Shown here piece by piece: positions 50,416 through 58,290 of a DNA stretch of 58,472 bases (positions are counted from its first letter, which is position 1; the number at the start of each line of letters is the position of its first letter). The translations under genes and the position numbers were made by a program. Below the pieces are notes generated by a model. That model made no database searches. It saw only the letters and a program-made list of their open reading frames with translations, and was not told where the DNA came from. Source of the stretch: an uncultured Eubacteriales bacterium (GTDB lineage Bacteria > Bacillota > Clostridia > Oscillospirales > Oscillospiraceae); contig ONOL01000013.1 of the NCBI GenBank assembly GCA_900319465.1, positions 1 to 58,472 on the forward strand, in the 5' to 3' direction.

Positions 50416-51264
50416 ATGAACACGAAGCTATCCAACATCAAGAATATCGCCTGGGCGATCGCGATCATCCTCTCGCTCGCCGCGGTGCTGGTCGGCCTGG
50501 GCTTCACGGCCTTCACCCGCCACCGGGGCGAGATGCAGCGGCCGACCGTCCTGGTGGGAAACGCCGCCGCCGAACGCGACACGGCGGCCGCCGCCGCCAA
50601 AAAGGCCGAGGAGGAGGCGCAGCAGCAGGACCCCGGCACGGTCTATCTGCTGGGCGAGAGCGGCGACGCCGGGCAGGCCTATGTCGACTCGCTCACCTTC
50701 CTGGTGGACAGCGCGCTGATCGGCCTGCGGGACTACGGTCTGCTCTCGGACGGCACCGCCACCGCGCAGGTCTGGGGCACCGCCTCGGGCAGCGTCCCCG
50801 CCACGGCGCTTGCGAGCTTCACCATCCGCTACCCCGGCGACGGCTCGGAGATCTCCCCGGCGGACGCCGCGATGATCGCCAAGCCCTCCCGCCTCGTGAT
50901 CTCCCTCGGGACCGACAGCCTGAAGCAGACCAACGAAGCCGACTTCATCGCCGGCTATGAGGCGCTGATCCGGGGGATCCAGCAGGCGAGCCCCGACACG
51001 AAGATCATCGTCTGCACCATCACCTCCGTGACGGGCAGCTATTCCGGCAACGACGGGCTGGACAACGCCGCCGTGAAGGACGCCAACCGCTGGCTCGCGC
51101 AGATCTGCGCCGACACCGACGTGTATCTGGCGGACGCGGCCTCCTGCGTCAGCGAACGGGACGGCACGCTTGAGACACAGTACGCTTCCGCAAACGGCAA
51201 GACCCCCAACTCCGCGGGGCTGACGCAGATCCTCCAGTACCTGCGCACCCACGCGATCGCCTGA
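50416..51264 (+). CDS. Membrane-anchored SGNH-hydrolase-like protein
   Basis: 282 residues: one N-terminal transmembrane helix (about 11-33), an Ala/Glu/Lys helical spacer (50-70), then a domain resembling SGNH/GDSL esterases. Block I would be FLVDSALIGL, block III VISLGTDSL and the centre DTKIIVCTITSV. The final His of the catalytic pair is not found where expected (PNSAGL), so activity is doubtful. GTVYLLGESGD could be an alternative block I. Start chosen at 50416, weak ribosome site (GGTGATACG). Confidence 0.6.
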   Translation: MNTKLSNIKNIAWAIAIILSLAAVLVGLGFTAFTRHRGEMQRPTVLVGNAAAERDTAAAAAKKAEEEAQQQDPGTVYLLGESGDAGQAYVDSLTFLVDSALIGLRDYGLLSDGTATAQVWGTASGSVPATALASFTIRYPGDGSEISPADAAMIAKPSRLVISLGTDSLKQTNEADFIAGYEALIRGIQQASPDTKIIVCTITSVTGSYSGNDGLDNAAVKDANRWLAQICADTDVYLADAASCVSERDGTLETQYASANGKTPNSAGLTQILQYLRTHAIA

Positions 51265-51319
51265 GGACCCGGCCCGCGCCGGGAAGCTCCCTTCTTTCCG
51301 GAAGCGCAGGCGTCAACAG

Positions 51320-51373
51320 AAGCACCTGCGAATTCGTATTCAGGATACGAATTCGCAGGTGCTTTCTTTTTTT
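51320..51373 (+). terminator. Strong terminator
   Basis: 20-bp perfect stem starting AAGCACCTGCG, 5-nt loop, complement, then TCTTTTTTT. Confidence 0.93.
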
Positions 51374-51402
51374 CGGTATGTTGTGCTTGCCGGGGCAGGG
51401 AA

Positions 51403-52707
51403 CTATCTCACGATCTGCTTGATGAGCTTCGGGCGCGCAACGGGCTCGTCCGAGAACTCATAGCAGCCGAGCAGCATCTGCGCGGCCTCTCGCGCCTTCT
51501 CCCCGCACGACGCATGGATCACGGCGAGGCTCTCCCCCGCCTCCACCGAGTCGCCGACCTTCTTGCGCAGCACCACGCCGACGGAGAGGTCGATCGCGCT
51601 CTCCTTGGTGGCGCGGCCGCCGCCCAGATGCATGGAGATGAGGCCCACCCGCTCGGCGTGGATGCGTCTGACCCAGCCGCGTTTTTCCGCCGGGACCTCC
51701 AACGTCACCGCCGCCTGCGGCAGCAGGTCCGTATCTTCAATCGCCGCCGGGTCGCCGCCCTGCGCCTTTACCATCGCGGCCAGCTTCCCGAGCGCGCTGC
51801 CGTCCTCGACGGTCCTGAGCAGCTCCTGTCTGGCCTCCTCCACGCTCCGCACGACGCCGGCCTCCGCCATCATGCAGGCGCCGAGCGTCAGGCAGAGTTC
51901 AAGCAGGTCTCCCTTTTCCTCGCCGCGCAGCACCGCGATGGCCTCCTTGACCTCCACGGCGTTGCCGACGGCATAGCCGAGCGGCTGGTCCATATCGGTG
52001 ATGACCGCCGCGCACTTGCGCCCGGCGAGCCGCCCGATCCGGGTCAGCCCGCGGGCAAGGGTCTCGGCCTGCTCCTCGGTCTTCATGAACGCCCCGTCGC
52101 CGCACTTGACGTCCAGCACGATCACGTCCGCCCCGCTCGCAAGCTTTTTGGACATGATGGACGAGACGATCAGCGGGATCGACGGCACGGTGCCCGTCAC
52201 GTCCCGCAGGGCGTAGATCTTCTTATCCGCCGGGACGAGGTCGGCAGTCTGGCCCATGATGGCGATGCCGATGTCGTTGACGCTGCGGAAAAAGCTCTCT
52301 TCGCTGATGGCGGTGGTAAAGCCGGGAAAGCTCTCGAGCTTGTCGATGGTGCCGCCGGTGTGACCCAGTCCGCGGCCGGACATTTTGGCGATCTTCAGCC
52401 CCGCCGCCGCCACCATCGGGCAGAGGATCAGGCTGGTCTTGTCGCCCACGCCGCCGGTCGAGTGCTTGTCCGCCTTGATGCCCCGGATGGGGCTGAGGTC
52501 CAGCGTCTCGCCCGAGTGCATCATGGACATGGTCATGTCCAGCGTCTCCCGGTTGTCCATGCCGCGCAGCAGGATCGCCATGCACATGGCCGACATCTGG
52601 TAGTCGGGGATCTCTCCGCGGGTATAGCCCTGCACCATGAAGTCGATCTCCTCGGTACTCAGCGCGCCGCCGTCTCGTTTTTTCGCCAGCAAATCGGTCA
52701 TCTGCAT
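51403..52707 (-). CDS. pdp: Pyrimidine-nucleoside phosphorylase
   Basis: 434 residues, family length. Signature SGRGLGHTGGTIDKLES, phosphate site DKHSTGGVGD and the C-terminal GVGVVLRKKVGDSVEAGE-like hammerhead domain. It splits uridine, thymidine and deoxyuridine with phosphate for salvage. Among close Met codons 52707 gives the family-typical MQMTDLL start; 52701 has slightly better spacing from GGTGATC. Solitary gene; no deoC or nupC nearby. Confidence 0.94.
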   Translation of the reverse strand: MQMTDLLAKKRDGGALSTEEIDFMVQGYTRGEIPDYQMSAMCMAILLRGMDNRETLDMTMSMMHSGETLDLSPIRGIKADKHSTGGVGDKTSLILCPMVAAAGLKIAKMSGRGLGHTGGTIDKLESFPGFTTAISEESFFRSVNDIGIAIMGQTADLVPADKKIYALRDVTGTVPSIPLIVSSIMSKKLASGADVIVLDVKCGDGAFMKTEEQAETLARGLTRIGRLAGRKCAAVITDMDQPLGYAVGNAVEVKEAIAVLRGEEKGDLLELCLTLGACMMAEAGVVRSVEEARQELLRTVEDGSALGKLAAMVKAQGGDPAAIEDTDLLPQAAVTLEVPAEKRGWVRRIHAERVGLISMHLGGGRATKESAIDLSVGVVLRKKVGDSVEAGESLAVIHASCGEKAREAAQMLLGCYEFSDEPVARPKLIKQIVR

Positions 52708-52827
52708 CCTGATCACCATTCCTTGCAATAAGCATACGGCAAAGGATTCCGGGAATCGTTCGCCGCCGGGCTTGTCGTTCGGCAGGGAAAGCCGTCGCGG
52801 GATCGGCCGTCTCCCTGTCTTATTCTC

Positions 52828-52856
52828 ATTATAATGCAATTACCAGCGAAAAACAA
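52828..52856 (-). promoter_or_regulatory. Promoter of pyrimidine-nucleoside phosphorylase
   Basis: TTGTTT (52851-52856), 17-bp spacer, TATAAT (52828-52833). The -35 lies within the last codons of the upstream hypothetical gene. Confidence 0.75.
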
Positions 52857-53277
52857 TGTACTTTTTGTCTGCAATCACCGCAGTTTTCACTTTTTTCGAC
52901 CCGCTTCGCAGCTCGGCGGGGATGGCGACCAGCCCGCGCGCCCTGTCATACAGCACGCCGTTTTTCCCCTCCGCCCAGCGCGCGCCATCCCGCGGCGCCG
53001 GCGAGGGCGTTTCCTTCCCCCGCCTCTCCCCCGGCGCCGTCGCCGCGTAACGGATCGCGCCGGGCAGCTCGCGGCGGCTCAGGCGGCGGATCAGGCGGCA
53101 GCCGCTCTCGCCCGGCTCCATCACGCCGAGCTTTTTCCAGCCGCCGGACGTGCAGAGGAACAGCCGCGTCATCTTCCTCCGACCGTCAAGCCGCGCCTCA
53201 AACACCGTATACAGGCCCTCCTGCCGGGCGTAAAGCCGCCCGATCTCCCCGCCGTTTTCCAGAATCGGATAGTCCAT
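52840..53277 (-). CDS. Hypothetical protein, 145 residues
   Basis: No family recognised. It begins MDYPILENGGEIGRLYARQEGLYTVFEA and is basic (many Arg/Lys), without membrane helices or signal peptide; the strands YTVFEARLDG, RLFLCTSGG and LVAIPAEL suggest a small beta-rich domain. The ribosome site is weak. It lies between mazF (upstream) and the phosphorylase; I think it is real because its length is maintained on a strand with normal codon use and no alternative gene fits. Confidence 0.55.
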   Translation of the reverse strand: MDYPILENGGEIGRLYARQEGLYTVFEARLDGRRKMTRLFLCTSGGWKKLGVMEPGESGCRLIRRLSRRELPGAIRYAATAPGERRGKETPSPAPRDGARWAEGKNGVLYDRARGLVAIPAELRSGSKKVKTAVIADKKYIVFRW

Positions 53278-53365
53278 AAAAACACCCCGCTGCGTCAGAA
53301 GAAGCGCGCAGCACTCCGCTTCCGCCTTTGCGCGAAAGCTGTGCTCTGTTCCTCCTTCTTCCTTT

Positions 53366-53428
53366 GCGCCTCAAAGGTCATGCCTTTGAGGCGCAAAAAC
53401 ACCCCGTTCAGTGTATGAACGGGGTGTT
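53366..53428 (-). terminator. Terminator after mazF plus a second hairpin
   Basis: AACACCCCGTTCA, 5-nt loop, TGAACGGGGTGTT (53398-53428), followed on the minus strand by TTTTTGCG. Directly beyond is GCGCCTCAAAGG - 5 nt - CCTTTGAGGCGC (53366-53394). Confidence 0.8.
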
Positions 53429-53433
53429 CGCCA

Positions 53434-53784
53434 TTATTCCGTGAAGGGCAGGCCCATACTGACCGCGAGCGCGTTGTCCACCGCGGTCATGGTTTTCTCA
53501 TCGAGCCGCCCCATGCATTGGCGCAGCCGGGATTTGTCCAGCGTGCGGATCTGCTCGAGCAGGATGATGCTGTCCCGGTTCAGGCCGGTCGTCTGGCTGG
53601 ACAGGCGGATATGGGTCGGCAGCCTCGCCTTGCCGGTCTGGCTGGTGATCGCCGCGGCGATTACGGTGGGGCTGTGGCGGTTGCCGGTGTCGTTCTGGAC
53701 GATCAGGACCGGGCGCATTCCGCCCTGTTCGCTGCCGACCACCGGGCTCAGGTCGGCAAAATAGATGTCTCCTCGTTTGACCAT
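53434..53784 (-). CDS. mazF: MazF/PemK-family endoribonuclease toxin
   Basis: 116 residues, the NdoA/MazF length and fold: [31 protein letters not shown], then [18 protein letters not shown] with catalytic Arg and Thr, and [17 protein letters not shown]. It cleaves mRNA at short sequences. Normally a MazE antitoxin gene precedes it; the 190 bp upstream contain none that I can see, only the end of the broken SDR gene. It may be controlled from elsewhere. A terminator follows directly. Confidence 0.9.
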   Translation of the reverse strand: MVKRGDIYFADLSPVVGSEQGGMRPVLIVQNDTGNRHSPTVIAAAITSQTGKARLPTHIRLSSQTTGLNRDSIILLEQIRTLDKSRLRQCMGRLDEKTMTAVDNALAVSMGLPFTE

Positions 53785-53992
53785 CTTTCTCACACTCCGG
53801 GGAAAAGAATCGCCCAAACCAGTATATGTAGGTCTATGGGTGTAATGCTATTGTCCCACGGGAGCGCGCGTATTATTCGGAAGGAGGAAGGAATCACAAA
53901 AAATGAACCATGCGGAGCAGCTTTGCGGCGATTACGATCGGTTCTCCTCCGGTGAGCCCCTCAATTGTTCCTTCTTCATGATTCACGGTTCG

Positions 53993-54701
53993 CTAGTTCA
54001 AAAATCCCCCGTCCACGGTGATGACCTGCCCGGTGATGTAGGGGTTTTCCGCGACGGCGAGGACCATCCGGGCGATCTCCTCGGGCCGGCCGAGCCGACC
54101 GAGCGGGATCTCCCGGGCAAGCTGCTCGAGCGTCTCTTTTCCGAGCACCTGCACCATGTCCGTGTCGATGACGCCGGGCGCGACGCAGTTGACGCGGATG
54201 CCGGAGAGGGAGAGCTCGGCCGAGAGCGAGCGCGTCAGGCCGATGATCGCGTGCTTGGTGGAGGAATAGGCGGCCTCGCAGCTGGCGCCGTGGCTGCCCC
54301 AGATGGAGGAGATGTTTACGATGCAGCCCGCGTGCGCGTGGAGCATCGGGCCGAGCACGGCCTGGCTGCAGTGGAAGCAGCCGCCGACGTTTACGGCGTA
54401 GAGCCGCTGCCAGGTTCTGCTGCTGTTTGGCGATGCCCGCATTGTTGACGAGCAGCGTGACCGGCCCGAGCTCCCGCTCGATGCGCCTCACCATCGCCCA
54501 CACCGCCTCGCGGTCGGCCACGTCGGCCTGCTGGGTGATGACCTCGCCGCCCTCGGCGCGGAGGCTTTCCGCGAGCGCCCCGGCCTTGTCGGCGCGCTCG
54601 CGGTAGTTGATGCAGACGGCATAGCCCGCGCGGCTCAGCGCCGTCGCGATCGCGGCGCCGATGCCGCGGGAGGACCCTGTGACCAAAGCGACTTTTTTCA
54701 T
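53993..54701 (-). pseudogene. Frameshifted SDR, EF-P 5-aminopentanone reductase type
   Basis: The N-terminal frame (MKKVALVTGSSRGIGAAIA ... LLVNNAGIAKQ) runs from 54701 to about 54428. The rest (TWQRLYAVNVGGCFHCSQAVLGPM ... AYSSTKHAIIGL ... TGQVITVDGGFLN) is in another frame, ending at the stop at 53993. Between NNAGIA and the conserved Trp about 12 residues are normal in relatives; only 16 nt remain, so some 20 nt are missing. All other motifs (GSSRGIG, YSSTK) are intact, so the lesion is recent or an assembly error at the CAGCAGCAG run. Family members reduce the modification on elongation factor P. It overlaps plsC by 4 bp. Confidence 0.8.
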
Positions 54702-55498
54702 TGCTTCAGCCCCTCCTCGATGCGCCTGCGCGCGTAGTCGGACAGCTCGACCGTGCTCATGGCCTTGACCTGCGCTGCCGGGATCACCTCAAGGATGTCG
54801 AGATATACGTCGGTCGGGCGCAGGAACAGGCGCTTTTTGATCTTTTCTGTGCCCCGCACGCAGGCAACGGCAAGCGGGACGTTTGCCCGCTGGGCGGTCT
54901 TGAAGGAGCCGGCATGGAAGGGCAGCAGCTCGCTTGTCTTGCTGCGGGTACCCTCGGGATAGATGCCGACGGAGCAGAGGTCGCGCTTCAAGTAATCGGC
55001 AGCGGTGAGGATGGTTTTGAGCGCCGCGCGGTCGTTTTCGCGGTCAATGGGCAGATAGCCCGCGCTGTAAGCGATATCGCCGACCATGGGGATCTCCAGA
55101 TTGGAGGGCTTGGAGATAAAAGAGATGTTCCATTTACAGAGGAAGGCGATGACCATCAGCGGATCGAACATGGACTTATGGTTGCAGACGAAGAGGAAGC
55201 GGCTGTCCTCAGGCAGCTTGTCCTCACCGCTGATATGGGGCTTCAAGCCGCCGTAGAGGCAGAGGAAGCGCCCCACGCCCCGGCAGGCCTCCCGCGCCCT
55301 GGGATTCTGCTTCTCCAGGGGTTTCGTGCGGTCAACGGGCAACACCAGCAGCCACCACACGGTAAGATACACCAGATGCATCAGCGCGAACACGAGCACA
55401 AAAACGAGCACGCCGAGCAGCCAGTGCCAATGCGCCAGCGCAACGACAGCCCAGGCCGCGGCGAGTGCGATGAGCAGGAACAGGATCGCGTAAATCAT
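54698..55498 (-). CDS. plsC: 1-acyl-glycerol-3-phosphate acyltransferase (PlsC family)
   Basis: 266 residues. Two N-terminal membrane helices (about 2-50) then the acyltransferase domain with CNHKSMFDP (a His-x4-Asp motif), a glycerol-phosphate binding segment and YPEGTRSKT. It adds the second acyl chain to make phosphatidic acid. GAGG lies before the ATG between two 9-bp inverted arms (55499-55507 and 55529-55537). Overlaps the SDR gene downstream. Confidence 0.92.
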   Translation of the reverse strand: MIYAILFLLIALAAAWAVVALAHWHWLLGVLVFVLVFALMHLVYLTVWWLLVLPVDRTKPLEKQNPRAREACRGVGRFLCLYGGLKPHISGEDKLPEDSRFLFVCNHKSMFDPLMVIAFLCKWNISFISKPSNLEIPMVGDIAYSAGYLPIDRENDRAALKTILTAADYLKRDLCSVGIYPEGTRSKTSELLPFHAGSFKTAQRANVPLAVACVRGTEKIKKRLFLRPTDVYLDILEVIPAAQVKAMSTVELSDYARRRIEEGLKQ

Positions 55499-55537
55499 AA
55501 GCGGGTACCTCTTTTTTATTCACAGAACTACCCGCTT

Positions 55538-55566
55538 ATTGTATACCAGCGCCGGAGAAAAAGCAA
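55538..55566 (-). promoter_or_regulatory. Promoter of plsC with extended -10
   Basis: TTGCTT (55561-55566), 17-bp spacer, TACAAT (55538-55543) preceded by TGGTA. Inverted arms AAGCGGGTA (55529-55537 on the minus strand) and TACCCGCTT (55499-55507) flank the start and ribosome site. Confidence 0.6.
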
Positions 55567-55609
55567 GCCGCGCCGGCGCAGGGTTCTTCTCCGGCAAGGG
55601 GGCCTCCCC

Positions 55610-55852
55610 TCAGTCCGCCAGCTGCCTGAGCGCCTGATCCGCGCCGGTGGCGGCGAGTCCGGAGGCGATGCCGACGGCTGCGGCGTCGATGAGGTTCGAG
55701 GCCGGGAAATCGGGCATTGCGAACATGGCGGCAAGGCCCAGCAGGCCGCCCAGCGCCCCGCACAGCAGCGGGATCCACCTGTTGTCGAGCTTTGAGAGCT
55801 TGACGCCCAGCCCGCCCAGGTAGCAGATCAGCGTGATTCCGGTAATTTCCAT
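55610..55852 (-). CDS. Phage holin (Hol44-like)
   Basis: 80 residues with two or three membrane helices: GITLICYLGGLGVKLSK, WIPLLCGALGGLLGLAAMFA and a C-terminal AAAVGIASGLAATGADQALRQL. This pattern of a Trp-Ile-Pro turn and GIASGLAATG is recalled for holin superfamily V (phage_holin_5_2). It would permeabilise the membrane for the endolysin encoded upstream. GGAGAATATCA precedes the ATG. Confidence 0.75.
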   Translation of the reverse strand: MEITGITLICYLGGLGVKLSKLDNRWIPLLCGALGGLLGLAAMFAMPDFPASNLIDAAAVGIASGLAATGADQALRQLAD

Positions 55853-55956
55853 TGATATTCTCCTTCCGTAATGCCCCCAAAGGAAGCGGCGCAAAGCGCC
55901 GACGGGGGCACAGCTTTGTTACAGGCCCGCAGCCCGGATGCCGGCAGCAGGCATTC

Positions 55957-56214
55957 TCATTTGTGCGCCTTCTGATTAAGGTGCTTTTCGATCCGGCCGA
56001 TGGCCTCCGTCACCGGGCCGTTGCAGCCCTGCTCCTTCAGGCCCTTCAGACAGGCCAGCACCCCGTAGGTCAGCACGCCCTGCTCCTCCTTGAGGTCGCC
56101 GATGTCCTCGTCCTGTTTCTCCTGCTTGCGGTACCAGTTGTAGGCGCGGTTGTAGGAGCCGAGCAGGGCGAGCGCCGCGGCGAGCACGGCGGAGGCCGTG
56201 ATGAGGTTCTGCAT
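55957..56214 (-). CDS. Small phage membrane protein
   Basis: 85 residues: an N-terminal transmembrane helix (LITASAVLAAALALLGSY), a Trp/Tyr-rich juxtamembrane part and a charged helix (KQEKQDEDIGDLKEEQGVLTYGVLACLKGL). Small phage proteins of this plan lie between endolysin and holin genes and may be spanin- or holin-like. The start is uncertain: 56214 is chosen because AGGAG abuts the ATG at 56226. Confidence 0.65.
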   Translation of the reverse strand: MQNLITASAVLAAALALLGSYNRAYNWYRKQEKQDEDIGDLKEEQGVLTYGVLACLKGLKEQGCNGPVTEAIGRIEKHLNQKAHK

Positions 56215-56232
56215 GGTGATATACATCTCCTC

Positions 56233-57030
56233 TCACGCCCCCAGCAGTCCGCTCCAGCTCTCCGGGCCAAGCACGCCGTCGACGGCGAGCCTCCGCGCCC
56301 GCTGGAACCGATAGAGCGCGCCGTAGGTCGCCGGGCCGAAGTCCCCGTCCGCGCCCCACGGCCCGCAGCGGAAGCCGCGCCCGATCAGCAGAAGCTGCGC
56401 GGCGCGCACACTCTCGCCGGTGTCGCCGCGCCGCAGCGTCGGCAGCGTGAGCTCGCAGTGCCCGGGCTCCGTCTCCGGGCGCTGTTCCTCCGTCCTTTCC
56501 TCCGCGGCCGGGCGCTCCGGCTCCTCGGCAAGGCTCAGATAATCCGGCTGCCCGTAGCCGCGGATAAAGCGGGCGTCGATGTTGATATCCCGCAGCCCGA
56601 CCGCGTCGGACTTGTTGCCCTCGATGACCTTGACGAGGTTGCCCTTCACGCTCAACACAAGCCCCACATGGTCGCTGGAGCCGCGGCAATCGCCTGCGCC
56701 GGAATCCTCCCAGTCGTAGAAGATCAGGTCCCCGGGGCGCGGCACGGCGAAGTCCTGCTCCTCGAAGCGGCCCGCCTCCTGGTAGCGGGCGATCATCGGA
56801 TCGCAGGCGCACTCGGGAAAGAGGATCTTCCCCAGCCCCGCCTTCTCTCCGACGGCCGAAACGAAGGCGGCGCACCAGGGGTCCTGATACGTCATCCGGT
56901 AGCCTCTCGGCAGCGGGCTGATGCGGTTATATACGTCGATGATCTCGCGGTGGCTGCCGTCGTCCTCCCGGCGTCCGAGCCAGGCGCGCGCCGTCCGGCA
57001 GACCGTTTCCCGCAGTTCGTTTTCCGTCAT
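56233..57030 (-). CDS. Phage endolysin: NlpC/P60-CHAP-like peptidase plus PG-binding domain
   Basis: 265 residues. The catalytic domain (1-165) has Cys in DPWCAAFVSAVGEKAG and His in SSDHVGLVLSVKGN, as in NlpC/P60 and CHAP amidases. After a Glu/Pro linker (175-195), a peptidoglycan-binding type 1 domain follows (LRRGDTGESVRAAQLLLIGRGF, DGDFGPATYGALYRFQ). It cuts cross-linking peptides to release phage. GAGAGAAGC precedes the ATG. Confidence 0.88.
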   Translation of the reverse strand: MTENELRETVCRTARAWLGRREDDGSHREIIDVYNRISPLPRGYRMTYQDPWCAAFVSAVGEKAGLGKILFPECACDPMIARYQEAGRFEEQDFAVPRPGDLIFYDWEDSGAGDCRGSSDHVGLVLSVKGNLVKVIEGNKSDAVGLRDINIDARFIRGYGQPDYLSLAEEPERPAAEERTEEQRPETEPGHCELTLPTLRRGDTGESVRAAQLLLIGRGFRCGPWGADGDFGPATYGALYRFQRARRLAVDGVLGPESWSGLLGA

Positions 57031-57040
57031 GCTTCTCTCC

Positions 57041-57829
57041 TCAGCGCTGCGACAGGCCGCCCTTGTAGCCGGAGGAGCTGCCGCCGGACGAGCGTCCGCT
57101 CCTGCCGGTCACGGTGCTGCCGCCCGTACTCTTGTGGCTTGTGGAGACGGTGCCGTCCGTTCCGCTGCTGACCGGGCTGCGATAGACGGCTGCGGTCTGG
57201 CCGCCTCTCGTGCGCTCAAACTCGCGTCGCAGCGCGTCGGCGGACGCGCGGCTCAGTCCCGCCGCGCCCAGCTCCGCGTCGCTGGGGCTGTAACCGGAAG
57301 CGGAGATCAGCTTGACCAGATTCTGGTAGCTGTCCTGCTGCTGCTTATAGCTCTGCTGCGCGGCCTTGCTCTGCTGTTCCGCGCGGTAGCGCTCGTCGGC
57401 GATCGCGTCCCGCTGACGCTGGTAAGCCGCCGCCTGTCGGGCGGCCTCCTGTTCCCGTTCGCCCTCAAGCCGCGCATTGGCCAGCTCGTACTGCCCGCGC
57501 AGGGCCTCGCCCTCGTCGGCGTAGCGCTGGTACGCCATCCCGTACAGCTCGGGCAGCGCTTCGCCGAGCTGGCGAAGATACTCGTCAAACTGCTGCTGCC
57601 CCACCGCCTGGGCATAGCTGGAGCCGTAGCCGCCGGTCAGCGCGGCGGCGCTTCCCATCGTATCGCGCATGGCCAGCCGCCCGTTCTGGACGTAGCGGTC
57701 GGCGTAGCTGCGGTACAGCGGGTCGTCCGCCGCGCGGTAGGAAAAGGGCTGCCGCCCCATGATCGCCTGATACAGCGCCTCTACCTCGGCGTCGAGGCCG
57801 TTCTCCTCTCTGCTGAAAATGCTTGCCAT
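57041..57829 (-). CDS. Phage structural protein, helical and Gln/Ser-rich
   Basis: 262 residues. The middle is a long Gln/Ala/Arg/Glu helix, probably coiled coil (about 95-165); the C-terminus is a Ser/Gly-rich tail (SGRSSGGSSSGYKGGLSQR). AAGGAGGAACT gives a clear start at 57829. I do not recognise a family; its place between tail fibre and endolysin suggests a virion or tail-associated protein. Confidence 0.65.
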   Translation of the reverse strand: MASIFSREENGLDAEVEALYQAIMGRQPFSYRAADDPLYRSYADRYVQNGRLAMRDTMGSAAALTGGYGSSYAQAVGQQQFDEYLRQLGEALPELYGMAYQRYADEGEALRGQYELANARLEGEREQEAARQAAAYQRQRDAIADERYRAEQQSKAAQQSYKQQQDSYQNLVKLISASGYSPSDAELGAAGLSRASADALRREFERTRGGQTAAVYRSPVSSGTDGTVSTSHKSTGGSTVTGRSGRSSGGSSSGYKGGLSQR

Positions 57830-57948
57830 AGTTCCTCCTTGCGGGGACAACGCCCCCGCTGTATTCTCTTCGTTCTTTTGATCGTTCCGCTCCGTATTCT
57901 TTCCTTGCCGACGTCTCCTGCCCTTTCCGTATTCACGAGGCCCTTGGT

Positions 57949-58290
57949 TCACTTCCATCGTCCGACAGCGATATAGCTGAGCGGAACGGAGAGATTCGTG
58001 CCGGACGTCTGTCTCATGATAGCGACCTGATTCCATTTGGTTGCGGTACAAACGGCATTAACAATGATGCCGGAGACCTTCGCCTTACATGTCACGGAAA
58101 GGGCCGGCTCAGAGAGGAAGGGGGCCGGAAACGTCACGTCGGGATTGGCATCGCTTACATACATCGCGCCCCAGGACTGGTAGGATGAAGAAATGGTTAC
58201 GCTTCCCCAGCAGATCAGCGTTCCGTCCGGAAATTTGCAGTAACCGTTGGCGCTGTCATTGGAAAGCTTCTCAATGACTCCGCTTGCCAT
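57949..58290 (-). CDS. Phage tail-fibre-like protein
   Basis: 113 residues beginning MASGVIEKLSNDSANGYCKFPDGTLICWG; the YCKxPDGTLICWGxVTI pattern followed by FPAPFLSEPALSVTC is common at the C-termini of phage tail fibres and receptor-binding proteins. Its ATG overlaps the upstream stop (TAATG). Beta-rich, no membrane part. Confidence 0.75.
   Translation of the reverse strand: MASGVIEKLSNDSANGYCKFPDGTLICWGSVTISSSYQSWGAMYVSDANPDVTFPAPFLSEPALSVTCKAKVSGIIVNAVCTATKWNQVAIMRQTSGTNLSVPLSYIAVGRWK

Noticed and set aside
57830-58051. N-terminal extension of the phage structural protein
   Set aside because: It would overlap the tail-fibre-like gene, while AAGGAGGAACT directly precedes the ATG at 57829.
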